Source of the DNA: Blautia argi
GTDB taxonomy: Bacteria; Bacillota; Clostridia; Lachnospirales; Lachnospiraceae
Assembly: GCF_003287895.1 (NCBI RefSeq)
Contig: NZ_CP030280.1
Span: 1,867,501 to 1,931,500, forward strand
DNA: 64,000 bases
Direction of reading: 5' to 3'
Every line of letters begins with the position of its first letter. Within the stretch, counting starts at the first letter, position 1. Below the pieces are notes generated by a model. That model made no database searches and had not been told where the DNA came from. It was given only the letters and a program-made list of their open reading frames with translations. Position numbers and translations under genes: made by a program. Below, piece after piece: positions 43,721 through 53,145 of this stretch.

Positions 43721-44365
43721 TCAATTCTCCATAATCTTTATGCTCTCAATCACCGGCTGGTTTTCAGGAAGCACAGTTCCATTCTGGTCGATGGCAGGCA
43801 CGGTTTCACAAATCTTATCTACCACGTCCATACCCTCTGTCACATAGCCAAAGGCTGCATACTGTCCGTCCAGATAGGTACTGTCCTCATGTACAATAAA
43901 AAACTGAGAACTGGCGCTGTCATAATCCTGAGAACGCGCCATAGAAATCGCTCCTCTGGTGTGAGAAAGCGGATTGTCCACCCCGTTTTCTGCAAATTCA
44001 CCCTTGATGGTTTCGTCAGAACCACCGGTTCCGTTGCCCTCGGGGTCACCGCCCTGCATCATAAATCCATTCATAATTCTGTGGAAAGTCAGACCATCAT
44101 AAAAGCCCTCTTTTGTCAGCTTTAAAAAATTCTCTACCGTAAGCGGCGCAGCCTCTGCATCTAGGGAAATCTTAATGGTTCCGTAATCCTTTATCGTAAT
44201 TTCTACCTTTGTCCCTTCTGTGTCCTCTTTTTCTGTATCCTTATCCTGGATAGGTTCTCTCTGTTCTTCTTTTTTGTTCTCTGTCGTGTCTTCTTTTGTA
44301 CCGCAGCCTGCAAAAAGGGCTGCGGCCAGAAATACTGCAAGTAAAAGTTTCACTGTTTTTTTCAT
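43721..44365 (-). CDS. Cyclophilin-type peptidyl-prolyl isomerase, lipoprotein
   Basis: 214 aa: signal peptide with lipobox FAGC, a Lys/Glu/Asp-rich linker, then the cyclophilin domain (TFHRIMNGFMMQGGDPEGNGTGG, then AISMARSQDYDSASSQFFI). FHR, QGGDP and SQFFI are the active-site blocks. It should assist folding of secreted proteins at the outer face of the membrane. SD AGGAG. It is 3 nt after the RsmH-like gene. Confidence 0.94.
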   Translation of the reverse strand: MKKTVKLLLAVFLAAALFAGCGTKEDTTENKKEEQREPIQDKDTEKEDTEGTKVEITIKDYGTIKISLDAEAAPLTVENFLKLTKEGFYDGLTFHRIMNGFMMQGGDPEGNGTGGSDETIKGEFAENGVDNPLSHTRGAISMARSQDYDSASSQFFIVHEDSTYLDGQYAAFGYVTEGMDVVDKICETVPAIDQNGTVLPENQPVIESIKIMEN

Positions 44366-44368
44366 GTT

Positions 44369-45454
44369 TTATTCTCCTGTCTGTCTTTCCTTTTCCGTGT
44401 TATCTTCTCCTCGAATAGCCCAGCGCATTTTTGTTGAGCGGGCGCGGCTGTTCCGATTGCATTCCTCTTTTGAAGGACGAATCACCTCTTTTGCAATGTC
44501 TTCATACACGCCTTCGCGATAAAAATTCCGGAAGGATTTTTTTACCATACGGTCTTCCCCTGAATGGAAGGTGAGAATTGCCACTCTTCCATGGGGCTTT
44601 AAAATCTGAGGCAGCTTCTCTAAAAAGGCTTCCAGTACCTCAAATTCACTGTTTACATCTATTCGTAATGCCTGAAACGTTCTGGCACAGGATTTTTTCA
44701 CTGCTTCCTTTTTTTCTGCCTCTGGAAGCCGGACAAGGGCTTTTTCAATGACTGACTTCAGCTTTGTGGTTGTATCAATGGCATTTCCCTTTCTCCTTTC
44801 CGAGAGAATTGCCATAGAAATTTCTCTGGCATAAGGCTCATCGGAATTTTCTATGAGCATGCCCTCCAGTTCCGGCTGGGAAATTTCCTGTAAACGTTCT
44901 GCCGCAGAAATCCCTTTTTCCGGATTCAGACGCAAGTCCAGAGGACCATCGTACTTATAGGTAAACCCTCTTTCCGGATTGTCAATCTGCATGGAAGACA
45001 CACCTAAATCCGCCAGTACGAAATCAAATTTTCCGGTTTCCTCTGCCAACAGGTCAATATCTGCAAAATTCATTTGCCTGATGGTGAGTATATCCTCTCC
45101 ATAGCCCTGTTTTTCCAGACGTTCCTTCGTCTTTTTCATCTCAATGGGGTCTACGTCCAGCGCATAGAGATGTCCTTCCTGTTTCAGGCACTCCAGCATT
45201 TTGGCGCTGTGTCCCCCATATCCCAGGGTTGCGTCCAGTCCCTGCTGTCCGGGCTGTATCTGCAAAAAGTCCAAAATTTCCTGTACGCAGATAGAAATAT
45301 GCATACCCGCCGGGGTACTTCCCTTGCGGATTACCTTTTCTATGGTATCCGCGTACTTTTCCGGCTGCAGTTCTTTGTATTTTTCTTTAAAGGTACGGGG
45401 GTGCGTTCCCTTGTAGCGCACTCTGCGCTGATGTTTTGGCTTCTGATTTTCCAT
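44369..45454 (-). CDS. rsmH: RsmH-like 16S rRNA C1402 N4-methyltransferase
   Basis: 361 aa from ATG 45454 (GGAG 6 nt upstream; an ATG at 45466 is too close to its SD). The SAM motif is DATLGYGGHSAKML, followed by LADLGVSSMQIDNPERGFTYKYDG, PLDLRLNPEKG and AILTFHSGEDRMVKK. These match RsmH/MraW but with changes (usual LDMRM, SFHSLEDR). About 50 basic residues precede the usual start. The gene is not in a cell-wall (dcw) cluster, so it may be a second, divergent copy. Confidence 0.85.
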   Translation of the reverse strand: MENQKPKHQRRVRYKGTHPRTFKEKYKELQPEKYADTIEKVIRKGSTPAGMHISICVQEILDFLQIQPGQQGLDATLGYGGHSAKMLECLKQEGHLYALDVDPIEMKKTKERLEKQGYGEDILTIRQMNFADIDLLAEETGKFDFVLADLGVSSMQIDNPERGFTYKYDGPLDLRLNPEKGISAAERLQEISQPELEGMLIENSDEPYAREISMAILSERRKGNAIDTTTKLKSVIEKALVRLPEAEKKEAVKKSCARTFQALRIDVNSEFEVLEAFLEKLPQILKPHGRVAILTFHSGEDRMVKKSFRNFYREGVYEDIAKEVIRPSKEECNRNSRARSTKMRWAIRGEDNTEKERQTGE

Positions 45455-45490
45455 AGTCTTCTCCATTTCCTGATTTCTTTCCCTTATTTT

Positions 45491-45910
45491 CTACTCCTCT
45501 GTTGCTACTCCCTGCTTCAGAGCTGAGAAGAAAAACAGCAGGGCCAGAAGCAATAAAATATGAGAAATACCAGCAAAGCCTGAAAGCATTCCATTCATAC
45601 CACGGCTTAACTCTATTCCCTTTACCTGTACAATTCCTCTCGTCAGCATGGTGACTGCCAAAAGCGGAAGTCCCACATTGTATATTACAAAAAATCTGCC
45701 AAAGGCCTTATTCCCTGTCAGCTTCAAATTTTTATAAAGCATTGCTGCCAGTAAAAAGAACAGCATACCAAGCGCCATCAGATGCACATGCATGTCTGCC
45801 AGCACGGTATTTCCCTCAAAACCTGAAAACTTTGTAAACTCCCGGTAGAACACCCCTGCTGCCATAGCAGCTAAAAAATAAAGAAATGAACATTTTATAA
45901 ATTTTTTCAT
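45491..45910 (-). CDS. DUF2871-like membrane protein
   Basis: 139 aa, four membrane helices, with HVHLMALGMLFFLLAAMLYKN and the final GISHILLLLALLFFFSAL. The pattern matches DUF2871, a family of small integral membrane proteins of unknown role with conserved histidines. It is followed by rsmH 36 nt on. SD is AAGGAAA. Confidence 0.75.
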   Translation of the reverse strand: MKKFIKCSFLYFLAAMAAGVFYREFTKFSGFEGNTVLADMHVHLMALGMLFFLLAAMLYKNLKLTGNKAFGRFFVIYNVGLPLLAVTMLTRGIVQVKGIELSRGMNGMLSGFAGISHILLLLALLFFFSALKQGVATEE

Positions 45911-45935
45911 AAGTATTTTCCTTTCGTCCTGTATG

Positions 45936-46955
45936 TTATCTCTGCAGATTCGTATCCGAGGATTTCATAACACGCAAAATATCTTCCTCGGTCACAATAT
46001 TAAAATCATACTGTATCATCAGTTTCATCACGCTGGCAGTAATGGCAAAATCAATGGTTTTCTGTGGGTCAAAATCCCGTAAAAGCCCATGCAGCAGCCC
46101 TCCTGCAAAAGCATCTCCCGCGCCCACTGCCTCCAGACTATGTACTGTATGAATAGGGCTTTCGTAAAATTCTCCATCCTTTAAATAAATGCCCAGCCAG
46201 TCACCGTCCTCTACGGTATGCATATTTCGCAGCACACTGGCAACGGATTTGCAGTTTGGATACTGCCTTAAAATTTCCTCCATACCCTGCTTATAGGTAT
46301 CTATCTGACAAATTCCGGTACTCATATTCCCGTCAAAGGCATGAATCCCCAGGGTTGCCTCAAAGTCCTCGTCATTGGCAATGCACAGATCCACATACCG
46401 CATACATTCTTTCATCACTGCCTGCGCTTTTTGACTGCTCCACATTTTTGCCCGGTAGTTCAAATCACAGACTACAAAAATCCCATGATTTCTGCAGTAT
46501 TCCAAGGCTTCCAAAACAGCCTTCTGAATCTCGGGACTGACTGCTGGTGTAACCCCGGAGAAATAAAAAATATCCCCGGCTTCCAGGTATTTCTCCCAGT
46601 GAAATTCTGTTGCCGTCGCCATGGAAAAAGCGCTGTATTCCCGGTCATAAACCACATTTGTAGGGCGAATATTGCTGCCTTTTTCAAAATAATAGATGCC
46701 CAGACGAGAGCCTCCTTTTAAAATATAAGAAGTGTCCACACCATAGTGGCGCACCTCGTTTAATGCGGCTCTGCCTACCGGGTTATCCGGAACCCTGGTA
46801 ACAAATGCCACCGGGTCTTCCAGCATGGCGAGGGATACCGCTACATTTGCCTCTGCGCCTCCGTAACTTGCTTCAAAATCCCGCGCCTGCAAAATCCGCA
46901 GATGCTCCGGAGTTTTCAGGCGCAGCATAATTTCTCCAAAAGTAACTACCTTCAT
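45936..46955 (-). CDS. kdgK: PfkB-family sugar kinase (2-keto-3-deoxygluconate kinase-like)
   Basis: 339 aa from ATG 46955 (GGAGG 9 nt upstream). Ribokinase fold: FGEIMLRLKTPEHLRILQA, YGGAEANVAVSLA and the C-terminal GAGDAFAGGLLHGLL with the catalytic Asp. The N-terminal FGEIMLRL is typical of KDG kinases. No pectin or uronate genes are adjacent, so the substrate is inferred only from sequence. Confidence 0.85.
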   Translation of the reverse strand: MKVVTFGEIMLRLKTPEHLRILQARDFEASYGGAEANVAVSLAMLEDPVAFVTRVPDNPVGRAALNEVRHYGVDTSYILKGGSRLGIYYFEKGSNIRPTNVVYDREYSAFSMATATEFHWEKYLEAGDIFYFSGVTPAVSPEIQKAVLEALEYCRNHGIFVVCDLNYRAKMWSSQKAQAVMKECMRYVDLCIANDEDFEATLGIHAFDGNMSTGICQIDTYKQGMEEILRQYPNCKSVASVLRNMHTVEDGDWLGIYLKDGEFYESPIHTVHSLEAVGAGDAFAGGLLHGLLRDFDPQKTIDFAITASVMKLMIQYDFNIVTEEDILRVMKSSDTNLQR

Positions 46956-47097
46956 GTTTTTCTTCCTCCATTCAAAAGATGACGTTCTTATATATTCTAA
47001 CACAGCTACTGAAAAATATGAAAGGAAGATTGTCTAATATCAGCTATGAAAATGAAATCCTTACCATTTCCATACCGTTTTTTCTTCTATAAAATTA

Positions 47098-47598
47098 CTA
47101 TATTTCCTTTCTCCTCTTCCCCGAAAAATCTTTCAATTCGATACAATACACATACACTTTTTCCAACATCTGAGGCAAAAATTCTAGCTCTGCCTTTGGT
47201 ACCATATGATTCATCAAAAGCTTTAAACCGTAGATTTGTTCTGCTTCTTCCGTCACCAGACGTATCACACCATTTCCCATAATACTGGAATAAGCAAAGG
47301 AATAATCACAGGTATAAACTCCCCGAAGAACCCCCTGTGCACAGTCCATTTCCACGGCCACATTGGGATTTTGGGCAAAGGCTTCTGCTTTTCTTCCCTC
47401 TTTTGCACTGTGTATATACAATTTCAAATGTATCTCTTCTTGAGAATCTTTATAAAATTCATATCCAAAATTCACAGGGACAATAAAAAGCCCCTCCTCA
47501 TCAACAGCACCAATCCGGACTACCTGACAGGCTTCCAGAATTTCCTTTAAATCCTCATACTCGGTTACTGCTCTTTTCTGCAAACGCATTGCCCTCAT
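47098..47598 (-). CDS. Pyridoxamine 5'-phosphate oxidase-family flavoprotein
   Basis: 166 aa. MRLQKRAVTEYEDLKEILEACQ, then VVRIGAVDEEGLFIVPVNFGYEF and the NVAVEMDCAQG block match the FMN-binding split-barrel group that includes NimA nitroimidazole reductases. ATG 47598 follows GGAGG by 9 nt. It probably binds flavin; the reaction is unknown. It lies downstream of rlmH. Confidence 0.85.
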   Translation of the reverse strand: MRAMRLQKRAVTEYEDLKEILEACQVVRIGAVDEEGLFIVPVNFGYEFYKDSQEEIHLKLYIHSAKEGRKAEAFAQNPNVAVEMDCAQGVLRGVYTCDYSFAYSSIMGNGVIRLVTEEAEQIYGLKLLMNHMVPKAELEFLPQMLEKVYVYCIELKDFSGKRRKEI

Positions 47599-47631
47599 AT
47601 GGATAAACCTCCTTTCTTTTTCCAAGCGCTG

Positions 47632-48111
47632 TTATTTATGGTACGGCGCCCCTTCTATAATCCGATATCCTCTGTATATCTGCTCTAAAAGGATTACTCT
47701 CATAAGCTGGTGGGGAAAAGTCATTTTAGAAAAACTCAGGGCATAGTCCGACCGCTTCCGCACCTCTTCCCCAAGTCCGATAGAACCGCCGATAATAAAG
47801 GTCAGATGGCTTTTCCCCTGTACTCCCAGCTTTTCTATTTTTTCTGCAAATTCTACAGAATCCAACATTTTCCCTCCGATTTCCAGGGTCAGAACATAGG
47901 AGTCCTCTTTGACATACCGTAAAATCCGTTCTCCCTCTTTTTGCCGAATCTGGCGTTCCACATTTTCACTGGCAGCGTCCGGGGTCTTCTCATCAGCTAC
48001 CTCCAGAATTTCCAGCTTACAGTATTTGCTTAAACGCTTGCTGTACTCTGCGATAGCGTCTTTTAAATATTTTTCCTTCAGCTTCCCCACAGTAATAATC
48101 GTAATTTTCAT
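47632..48111 (-). CDS. rlmH: 23S rRNA (pseudouridine1915-N3)-methyltransferase RlmH
   Basis: 159-aa SPOUT methyltransferase. [20 protein letters not shown] at the start, [13 protein letters not shown] (SAM site) and the C-terminal [17 protein letters not shown] are the family hallmarks. Methylates the pseudouridine at 1915 in 70S ribosomes. Complete. It follows the DsrE-like gene by 13 nt. Confidence 0.97.
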   Translation of the reverse strand: MKITIITVGKLKEKYLKDAIAEYSKRLSKYCKLEILEVADEKTPDAASENVERQIRQKEGERILRYVKEDSYVLTLEIGGKMLDSVEFAEKIEKLGVQGKSHLTFIIGGSIGLGEEVRKRSDYALSFSKMTFPHQLMRVILLEQIYRGYRIIEGAPYHK

Positions 48112-48124
48112 ATCCGGTATCCTC

Positions 48125-48670
48125 TCACATTTTTATATAGGCAAAGCCCTGATTCTGCTTTTCTATCAGCTCTGCAATTCCGGATTCCACCATTCGTATG
48201 CCCAAAATAATTTCTTCTTCTGAAATGTGCAGGGATTCTGCCGCCTTTTTACACGCTGCAAACTTTACGCCCTCTTTTTGTAATTGACAGAGAAGTTCTT
48301 GATTGGAAGAAGACGCCTGAAAACCGGAAACAGCTTCTCCCTCTGCCAGAATCTCCAGTTCCACCGGATTTTTTTCTCCTCTTTCATACTGCAGAAATCC
48401 TGCAGCAGACTGCAGAGCCTTTTCTATGCCTCTCTCACTGTCTGCATGAAACAGAACGTTTATCTTTTTCCCCGTATCCGAGGGACTTTCTTCCTGCAAA
48501 ATTTCATATTCCACCTCGTCCAGGGACAGGGGAATCCCGGAAGCGCTTTTTACATTTACCCCTCCGTACCAGGTGCTTTCTACCGTAAAAATATCCCCTT
48601 CTTTGTAATCCATGGACCAGTCGTTCATTTTATTGACAATTCTGATTTTATCGTTTACCTTTGCCTTCAT
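48125..48670 (-). CDS. DUF4314/DsrE-like two-domain protein
   Basis: 181 aa. Residues 1-60 ([37 protein letters not shown]) resemble the DUF4314 small beta-barrel. Residues about 70-181 ([65 protein letters not shown]) have the DsrE/DsrF layout with one conserved Cys in FAACKKA. It could be a sulfur-carrier or thiol-sensing protein; this is inference. SD AAGGAAG. Confidence 0.7.
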   Translation of the reverse strand: MKAKVNDKIRIVNKMNDWSMDYKEGDIFTVESTWYGGVNVKSASGIPLSLDEVEYEILQEESPSDTGKKINVLFHADSERGIEKALQSAAGFLQYERGEKNPVELEILAEGEAVSGFQASSSNQELLCQLQKEGVKFAACKKAAESLHISEEEIILGIRMVESGIAELIEKQNQGFAYIKM

Positions 48671-48699
48671 ATTTTATCTTCCTTTGCTCTCTTATTCTT

Positions 48700-49415
48700 T
48701 TATCTGCGTTTTAGTGTATCTAAGCGTTCCTTATCTTCCTTTGGCACCCGACAGGATTCCCGGATTTTCTGAATTGCCTTATTGTGCGTAAAATCCTCCA
48801 GGCAATTCTCCCAAAAAAGACGTTCTGTCTTTTCGGGAAACTTGATATAGCAAATAGAAACAGCCCATGCCACTGCCATTTTTACATAATAGCCTTTATG
48901 CGAAATCTGAGGCAAAAGCTCCAGAATTCTGTCAAGAAAGTTTTCGTTAATAAAAAAATCCAGCATACAGACCACGGCAAAACGCACTTCATACTCTTCC
49001 TGTGAAAAGATATAATCTTGAAGAAATGCAAACCATTTCTCCTGCTGCTTTTTCATAAATTTATATAGGTAGCACAACAGCAGTCGCAAATCGCCCAGTT
49101 GTTGATAAAAGGAACAAACTTCCTCAATTCTTCCTGTTGCTCCATCTCATTCAATCCGGCGTATCCTATCATCATACCACGTATCATCAGTTCTTCATAA
49201 ACCGACAAATCTGCCTGTTTTACATAGCCATTGTAGTCCGTTTTTGCCGCTTTTTTCGCAATCTCCCGCATATCCGGCACACGAACTCCCAGCATGGAAG
49301 AAAGCCCCGGAACCAGAGATTGATGAAATTCCCTGTATTTTTTATCTACACGGCTTTGCAGCTCTTCTCTTATCCAAAGGATAAGTTCTGTTGCTCTGTC
49401 TGTTTTGTCTTCCAT
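48700..49415 (-). pseudogene. DNA alkylation repair protein (AlkD-like), frameshifted
   Basis: HEAT-repeat glycosylase family. From ATG 49415 the frame gives LSSMLGVRVPDMREIAKKAAK and FINNWAICDCCCATY, then stops at 49053. The matching remainder (KFMKKQQEKWFAFLQ, FAVVCMLDFFI, YYVKMAVAWAVSICYIKFPE) is in another frame to 48700. TATATAAATTT at about 49061-49071 looks like TATAAATTT with a duplicated TA. Removing it joins the halves into about 237 aa, a normal length. This is not a homopolymer change, so a real mutation is more likely than in the other cases. Confidence 0.8.
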
Positions 49416-49450
49416 ATTTTCCCCTATGAACCTTCCTGTAAAGCCAAAAG

Positions 49451-49493
49451 GGGACACCGCTTTAAGTTTCCCTATGAACTTAAGGCGATGCCC
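49451..49493 (-). terminator. Long hairpin between nfnB and alkD
   Basis: Imperfect arms of 17-18 nt (GGGCATCGCCTTAAGTT with AACTTAAAGCGGTGTCCC on the minus strand), then CCTTTTGG. It terminates nfnAB only if a short T run is enough; alternatively it is a repeat element. Confidence 0.5.
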
Positions 49494-49521
49494 TCTCTAT
49501 GTAACTTATCTGTTTCTCTGC

Positions 49522-50917
49522 TTATTTTGCTTTATTTTTAATAAATTCATCAATTCCCTTTGCAGCAGCTTTTCCGGCACCCATAGCCAGAATAACGGTT
49601 GCTGCGCCTGTTACAGCGTCACCGCCTGCATATACGCCTTCCTTGGAAGTCTGTCCGCTTTCCTCGTCTGCAATGATACATTTTCTTCTGTTTACGTCCA
49701 AACCAATGGTAGTAGAAGAAATCAACGGGTTTGGAGAAGTTCCCAGAGACATGATAACCGTATCTGCTTCCATTTCAAACTCAGAACCTTCTACTACAAC
49801 CGGACGTCTTCTGCCGGAAGCATCTGGCTCGCCTAATTCCATGCGTACACATTTGATGCCTTTTACCCAGCCATTTTCATCTGCAAGGATTTCCACAGGA
49901 TTTGTGAGAAGGTCAAAGATAATGCCCTCTTCTTTTGCGTGATGTACTTCTTCCTTTCTTGCAGGAAGCTCTTCCTCACTTCTTCTGTATACTACATGCA
50001 CTTCTGCACCCAGGCGAAGAGCTGTTCTTGCAGCATCCATAGCTACGTTACCGCCACCAACTACAACTACTTTTTTGCCTGTTACAATCGGAGTGTCGTA
50101 ATCTTCGCGGAAAGCTTTCATCAGGTTGCTTCTTGTCAGGTATTCGTTTGCAGAGAATACACCGTTTGATACTTCTCCGGGAATACCCATGAACATTGGA
50201 AGACCTGCACCAGAACCGATAAATACGGCTTCAAAACCTTCATTTTCCATCAATTCATCTACGGTTGTGGATTTACCGATAATTACGTTTGTTTCAATCT
50301 TAACGCCAAGAGATTTTACGTTTTCCACTTCTTCCCTTAACAACCTTGTCTTTTGGAAGACGGAATTCCGGAATTCCGTATACCAGTACGCCGCCCGGCT
50401 GATGAAGCGCTTCAAAAATGGTCACATCGTAGCCCATTTTTGCCAGATCTCCAGCACAGGTAAGTCCGGAAGGACCGGAACCGATTACCGCTACCTTGTG
50501 TCCGTTTTTCTCAGCCGGAGCTTCCGGTTTGATACCGTTTTCTTTCGCCCAGTCTGCTACAAAACGTTCCAGTTTACCAATGGAAACAGCTTCGCCCTTG
50601 ATACCACGGATACAAACGCCTTCACACTGGGATTCCTGTGGACAGACACGTCCGCAGACAGCCGGCAGTGCACTGGACTGACCGATAATTTTATATGCTT
50701 CTGCAAAATTTCCTTCTTTTACTTCGTGAATGAAGGCCGGAATGTTAATGGATACCGGACACCCCTTCACGCATTTTGCATTTTTGCAGTTTAAGCAGCG
50801 AGCTGCTTCTTTCATAGCTTCTTCTTTGTTATATCCCAGACAAACCTCTTCAAAGTTTGTTGCTCTTACCTTTGGATCCTGCTCTCTTACAGGAACTTTT
50901 TCTAATACACTGCCCAT
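49522..50917 (-). pseudogene. nfnB: NADPH-dependent glutamate-synthase-like subunit (NfnB), one-base insertion
   Basis: Large subunit of the NfnAB complex, which couples ferredoxin and NADH to NADP+ by flavin bifurcation in anaerobes; related to the glutamate synthase small subunit. First part from ATG 50917: iron-sulfur sites CLNCKNAKCVKGCP and CGRVCPQESQCEGVC, then FAD site VAVIGSGPSGLTCAGDLA. After KDKVVK the frame breaks; the continuation EEVENVKSLGVKIETNVI, with NAD site VVVVGGGNVAMDAARTA and VYAGGDAVTGAATVI, runs in another frame to 49522. Removing one C from CCC at 50334-50336 (plus strand) restores about 464 aa. The gene is well conserved, so sequence error is likely. Confidence 0.88.
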
Positions 50918-51804
50918 TATTCGTCACCTCCACAGTTTCCACAGCCTCCGTGATGAGTATCTCCTTCACGTTCTTTTAACAAGGCTCTTCCTTCTTCTGT
51001 CTTGTACATCTGCTGTCTTTTCATAGCCAGATCCCAGTCAATTAAGTGACCATCAAATTCTGGTCCGTCTACACATGCGAATTTTACTTCTCCACCTACG
51101 ATAACACGGCATGCACCGCACATTCCGGTACCGTCTACCATAATCGGATTCATGGATACAATCGTCGGAATTTCGTACTTCTTTGTGGTCAGGCAGCAAA
51201 ATTCATCATAATCATAGGTCCGATAGCAACACAGCGTGTATATTTCTTCCCTTCTGCTACCAGGTCGTCGATAACCTTTGTAACCATACCGCTGCGTCCG
51301 TAAGAACCATCGTCTGTGGTAATATATAAATTGCCTGCTACAGCTTCCATTTCTTTTTCCAGAATAATCAAATCTTTTGTCTTTTGCACCCACGATAACA
51401 TCAGCTTCAATCCCATGTTCATGAAGCCATTTTACCTGAGGATAAACAGGCGCAGTTCCAACACCGCCTGCTACAAACAGGATTTTTTCTTTCTTTAACT
51501 CTTCTATATCTTCATGGACAAATTCAGATGGACAGCCTAAAGGACCTACAAAATCCTCGAAAGCATCTCCGGCCTGTAATTTGGTGAATTTTTCTGTTGA
51601 GGCGCCAATCGGCTGGAATACAATGGTAACTGTGCCTGCCTCTCTGTCATAATCACAGATGGTCAGGGGAATTCTCTCTCCCGCGTCATCTAATTTTACA
51701 ATGATAAACTGACCCGGCTCGCAGTGTTTTGCGACCATTGGTGCTTCGACTTCCATGAGATATACAATCTCATTAAGCTTTTCTGCTTTTAGAATCTTAT
51801 ACAT
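50917..51804 (-). pseudogene. nfnA: NfnA (ferredoxin-NADP reductase-like FAD/NAD subunit), two compensating indels
   Basis: Starts MYKILKAEKLNEIVYLMEVE at ATG 51804 (GAGGAGG). RIPLTICDYD (FAD), LFVAGGVGTAPVYPQ (NAD) and the C-terminal cluster CGACRVIVGG with CVDGPEFDGH are typical. Between 51384 and 51201 the open frame encodes unrelated residues, while another frame encodes the expected TKDLIILEKEMEAVAGNLYI and RCVAIGPMIMM. One extra A (AAAA for AAA) near 51384 and one missing A near 51201 explain this. Both are homopolymer changes and together restore the frame, so the gene reads through with a wrong middle. Overlaps nfnB by one base (TAATG). Confidence 0.88.
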
Positions 51805-51904
51805 AATGTCCTCCTCATATTTCATTCAAAATACCGGCTTCGTGACTTTGCATATCCTCTCAAGTGCATCTTTTGTCGATATATTGTTATGATTACTATC
51901 CTTC

Positions 51905-51940
51905 AGTATAAGACAATCGGACTGAAAATTCAATCCGATT
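51905..51940 (-). promoter_or_regulatory. nfnAB promoter overlapped by a 26-bp palindrome
   Basis: TTGAAT (51928-51933), 17 bp, TATACT (51905-51910) on the minus strand. The palindrome AATCGGACTGA...TCAATCCGATT (51915-51940, arms of 11 with one mismatch) covers the -35 and most of the spacer. A repressor bound there would block RNA polymerase. Confidence 0.65.
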
Positions 51941-51998
51941 TCTTAATACCATGCCGAATTTGTGCAGATTGCCGTATTCTTTGTGTATTTTTAAGATA

Positions 51999-53126
51999 TT
52001 ATCCATAAAATACATAGATAGCGCTGCTAATCTGACTTACCTTGCCCCTGGAATCTACGGCAATCGCCGAAAAAGTATGCTCTCCTTCCGGCATGGTTAT
52101 AGGACCTATATATTTTTCACTCTCTATGGTAGGCTCTGCATCAAAGGCATAATAAATATCACAGTCGTCCTCTGCTGTCACAATAATTTCCGCTGCATAT
52201 TCATATTTGTCTGAGGGCGGTGCAATCTGAGGCTTCTGGGGTGCCTGAAAGGTCAACTGATAAGCCTCTTCCCCGATTTCACTCGGAATCCCCTTTTCAT
52301 TGCAGGCAAAATACTTCAGCTTATAGGTTCCCTCTTCGTCTAAAAGAATGGCATCTTCATATTCCTGGCTGGTGCTGTCAGGAGTGCTACCGTCCAGTGT
52401 ATAGTACACCCTTGTTCCCAGAGGTATGTCAAAGCGCAGTTCCAGCTCTTCACTATAGCTGCCGCCTGCCTTTGAAACGGAAGGAAGCTCGCAGACATAG
52501 GTTTGATATTTCGCCTTCATACTGTCTGAAGCACCGTTCATCAATTCTCTGATTTTTTCATACTCTTCGTTTTTTTCATACAGGCGGAGCAATTCTCCGT
52601 AAGCATTAGTACTGTCCGGGTGGCTCTCTGTAACGGAGAGAAGAATAGAAAGCGCTGCCTCCTCATTTCCCTCCTTCAGATAAATTTTTGCCTCCAGAAT
52701 ATTTGCCTCAGCGCTTTCCGGATTTAAAGCCAGGGCTCTCTCCACATATTTCAGTGCTTCACTGTAGACTTTATTGCTGAACTTTGTTTCTGCCTGCGCC
52801 ATCTGAAAATCAAAGGAGTGAAGCTGAGTCTGATACACAAAAAACAGCCCGGCTCCTACTGCGATCACGGCTGTCGCCGTAGTCCCTGCCAGAATCATTC
52901 TCTTTTTTTTCTTTTTTTTACGTTCCTGTTCTGCTTTCTTCTGAAGACGCTCCCGCTCTTTTTGCGCTTCCATTTCCTTTTTCTTCTTTTCCTGCTCCTG
53001 CAGCTCCTTCTGGCGTATCAGGGTTTCCAGTGTATTGTATTCCGGAACCCATTGAATTTCCTTTCCGCATTTCGGACAAAACAGATTTCCTTCTTCATAC
53101 TCTGCTCCACAGTTTCTACACTTCAT
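51999..53126 (-). CDS. Zinc-ribbon, TPR and chitobiase-C-like membrane protein
   Basis: 375 aa. N-terminal zinc ribbon (CRNCGAEYEEGNLFCPKCG), a very charged coiled coil of E/K/Q, one membrane helix (MILAGTTATAVIAVGAGLFFVY), TPR repeats (YSEALKYVERALALNPES, then EAALSILLSVTESHPDS) and two CHB_HEX_C-type beta-domains (VYYTLDGSTPD and IYYAFDAEPT). The outer domains may bind cell-wall or other glycans. This architecture recurs in Lachnospiraceae; no function is known. It follows ftsK by 19 nt. Confidence 0.8.
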   Translation of the reverse strand: MKCRNCGAEYEEGNLFCPKCGKEIQWVPEYNTLETLIRQKELQEQEKKKKEMEAQKERERLQKKAEQERKKKKKKRMILAGTTATAVIAVGAGLFFVYQTQLHSFDFQMAQAETKFSNKVYSEALKYVERALALNPESAEANILEAKIYLKEGNEEAALSILLSVTESHPDSTNAYGELLRLYEKNEEYEKIRELMNGASDSMKAKYQTYVCELPSVSKAGGSYSEELELRFDIPLGTRVYYTLDGSTPDSTSQEYEDAILLDEEGTYKLKYFACNEKGIPSEIGEEAYQLTFQAPQKPQIAPPSDKYEYAAEIIVTAEDDCDIYYAFDAEPTIESEKYIGPITMPEGEHTFSAIAVDSRGKVSQISSAIYVFYG

Positions 53127-53145
53127 GTATTCCTATCCTCATTTT

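Noticed and set aside
49451..49493. Hairpin near nfnB as a REP-type repeat family
   Set aside because: I found no second copy in the window; left as a probable terminator.
51189..51422. Separate 77-codon gene inside nfnA
   Set aside because: Its sequence is the expected middle of NfnA in the correct frame; two homopolymer indels explain it.
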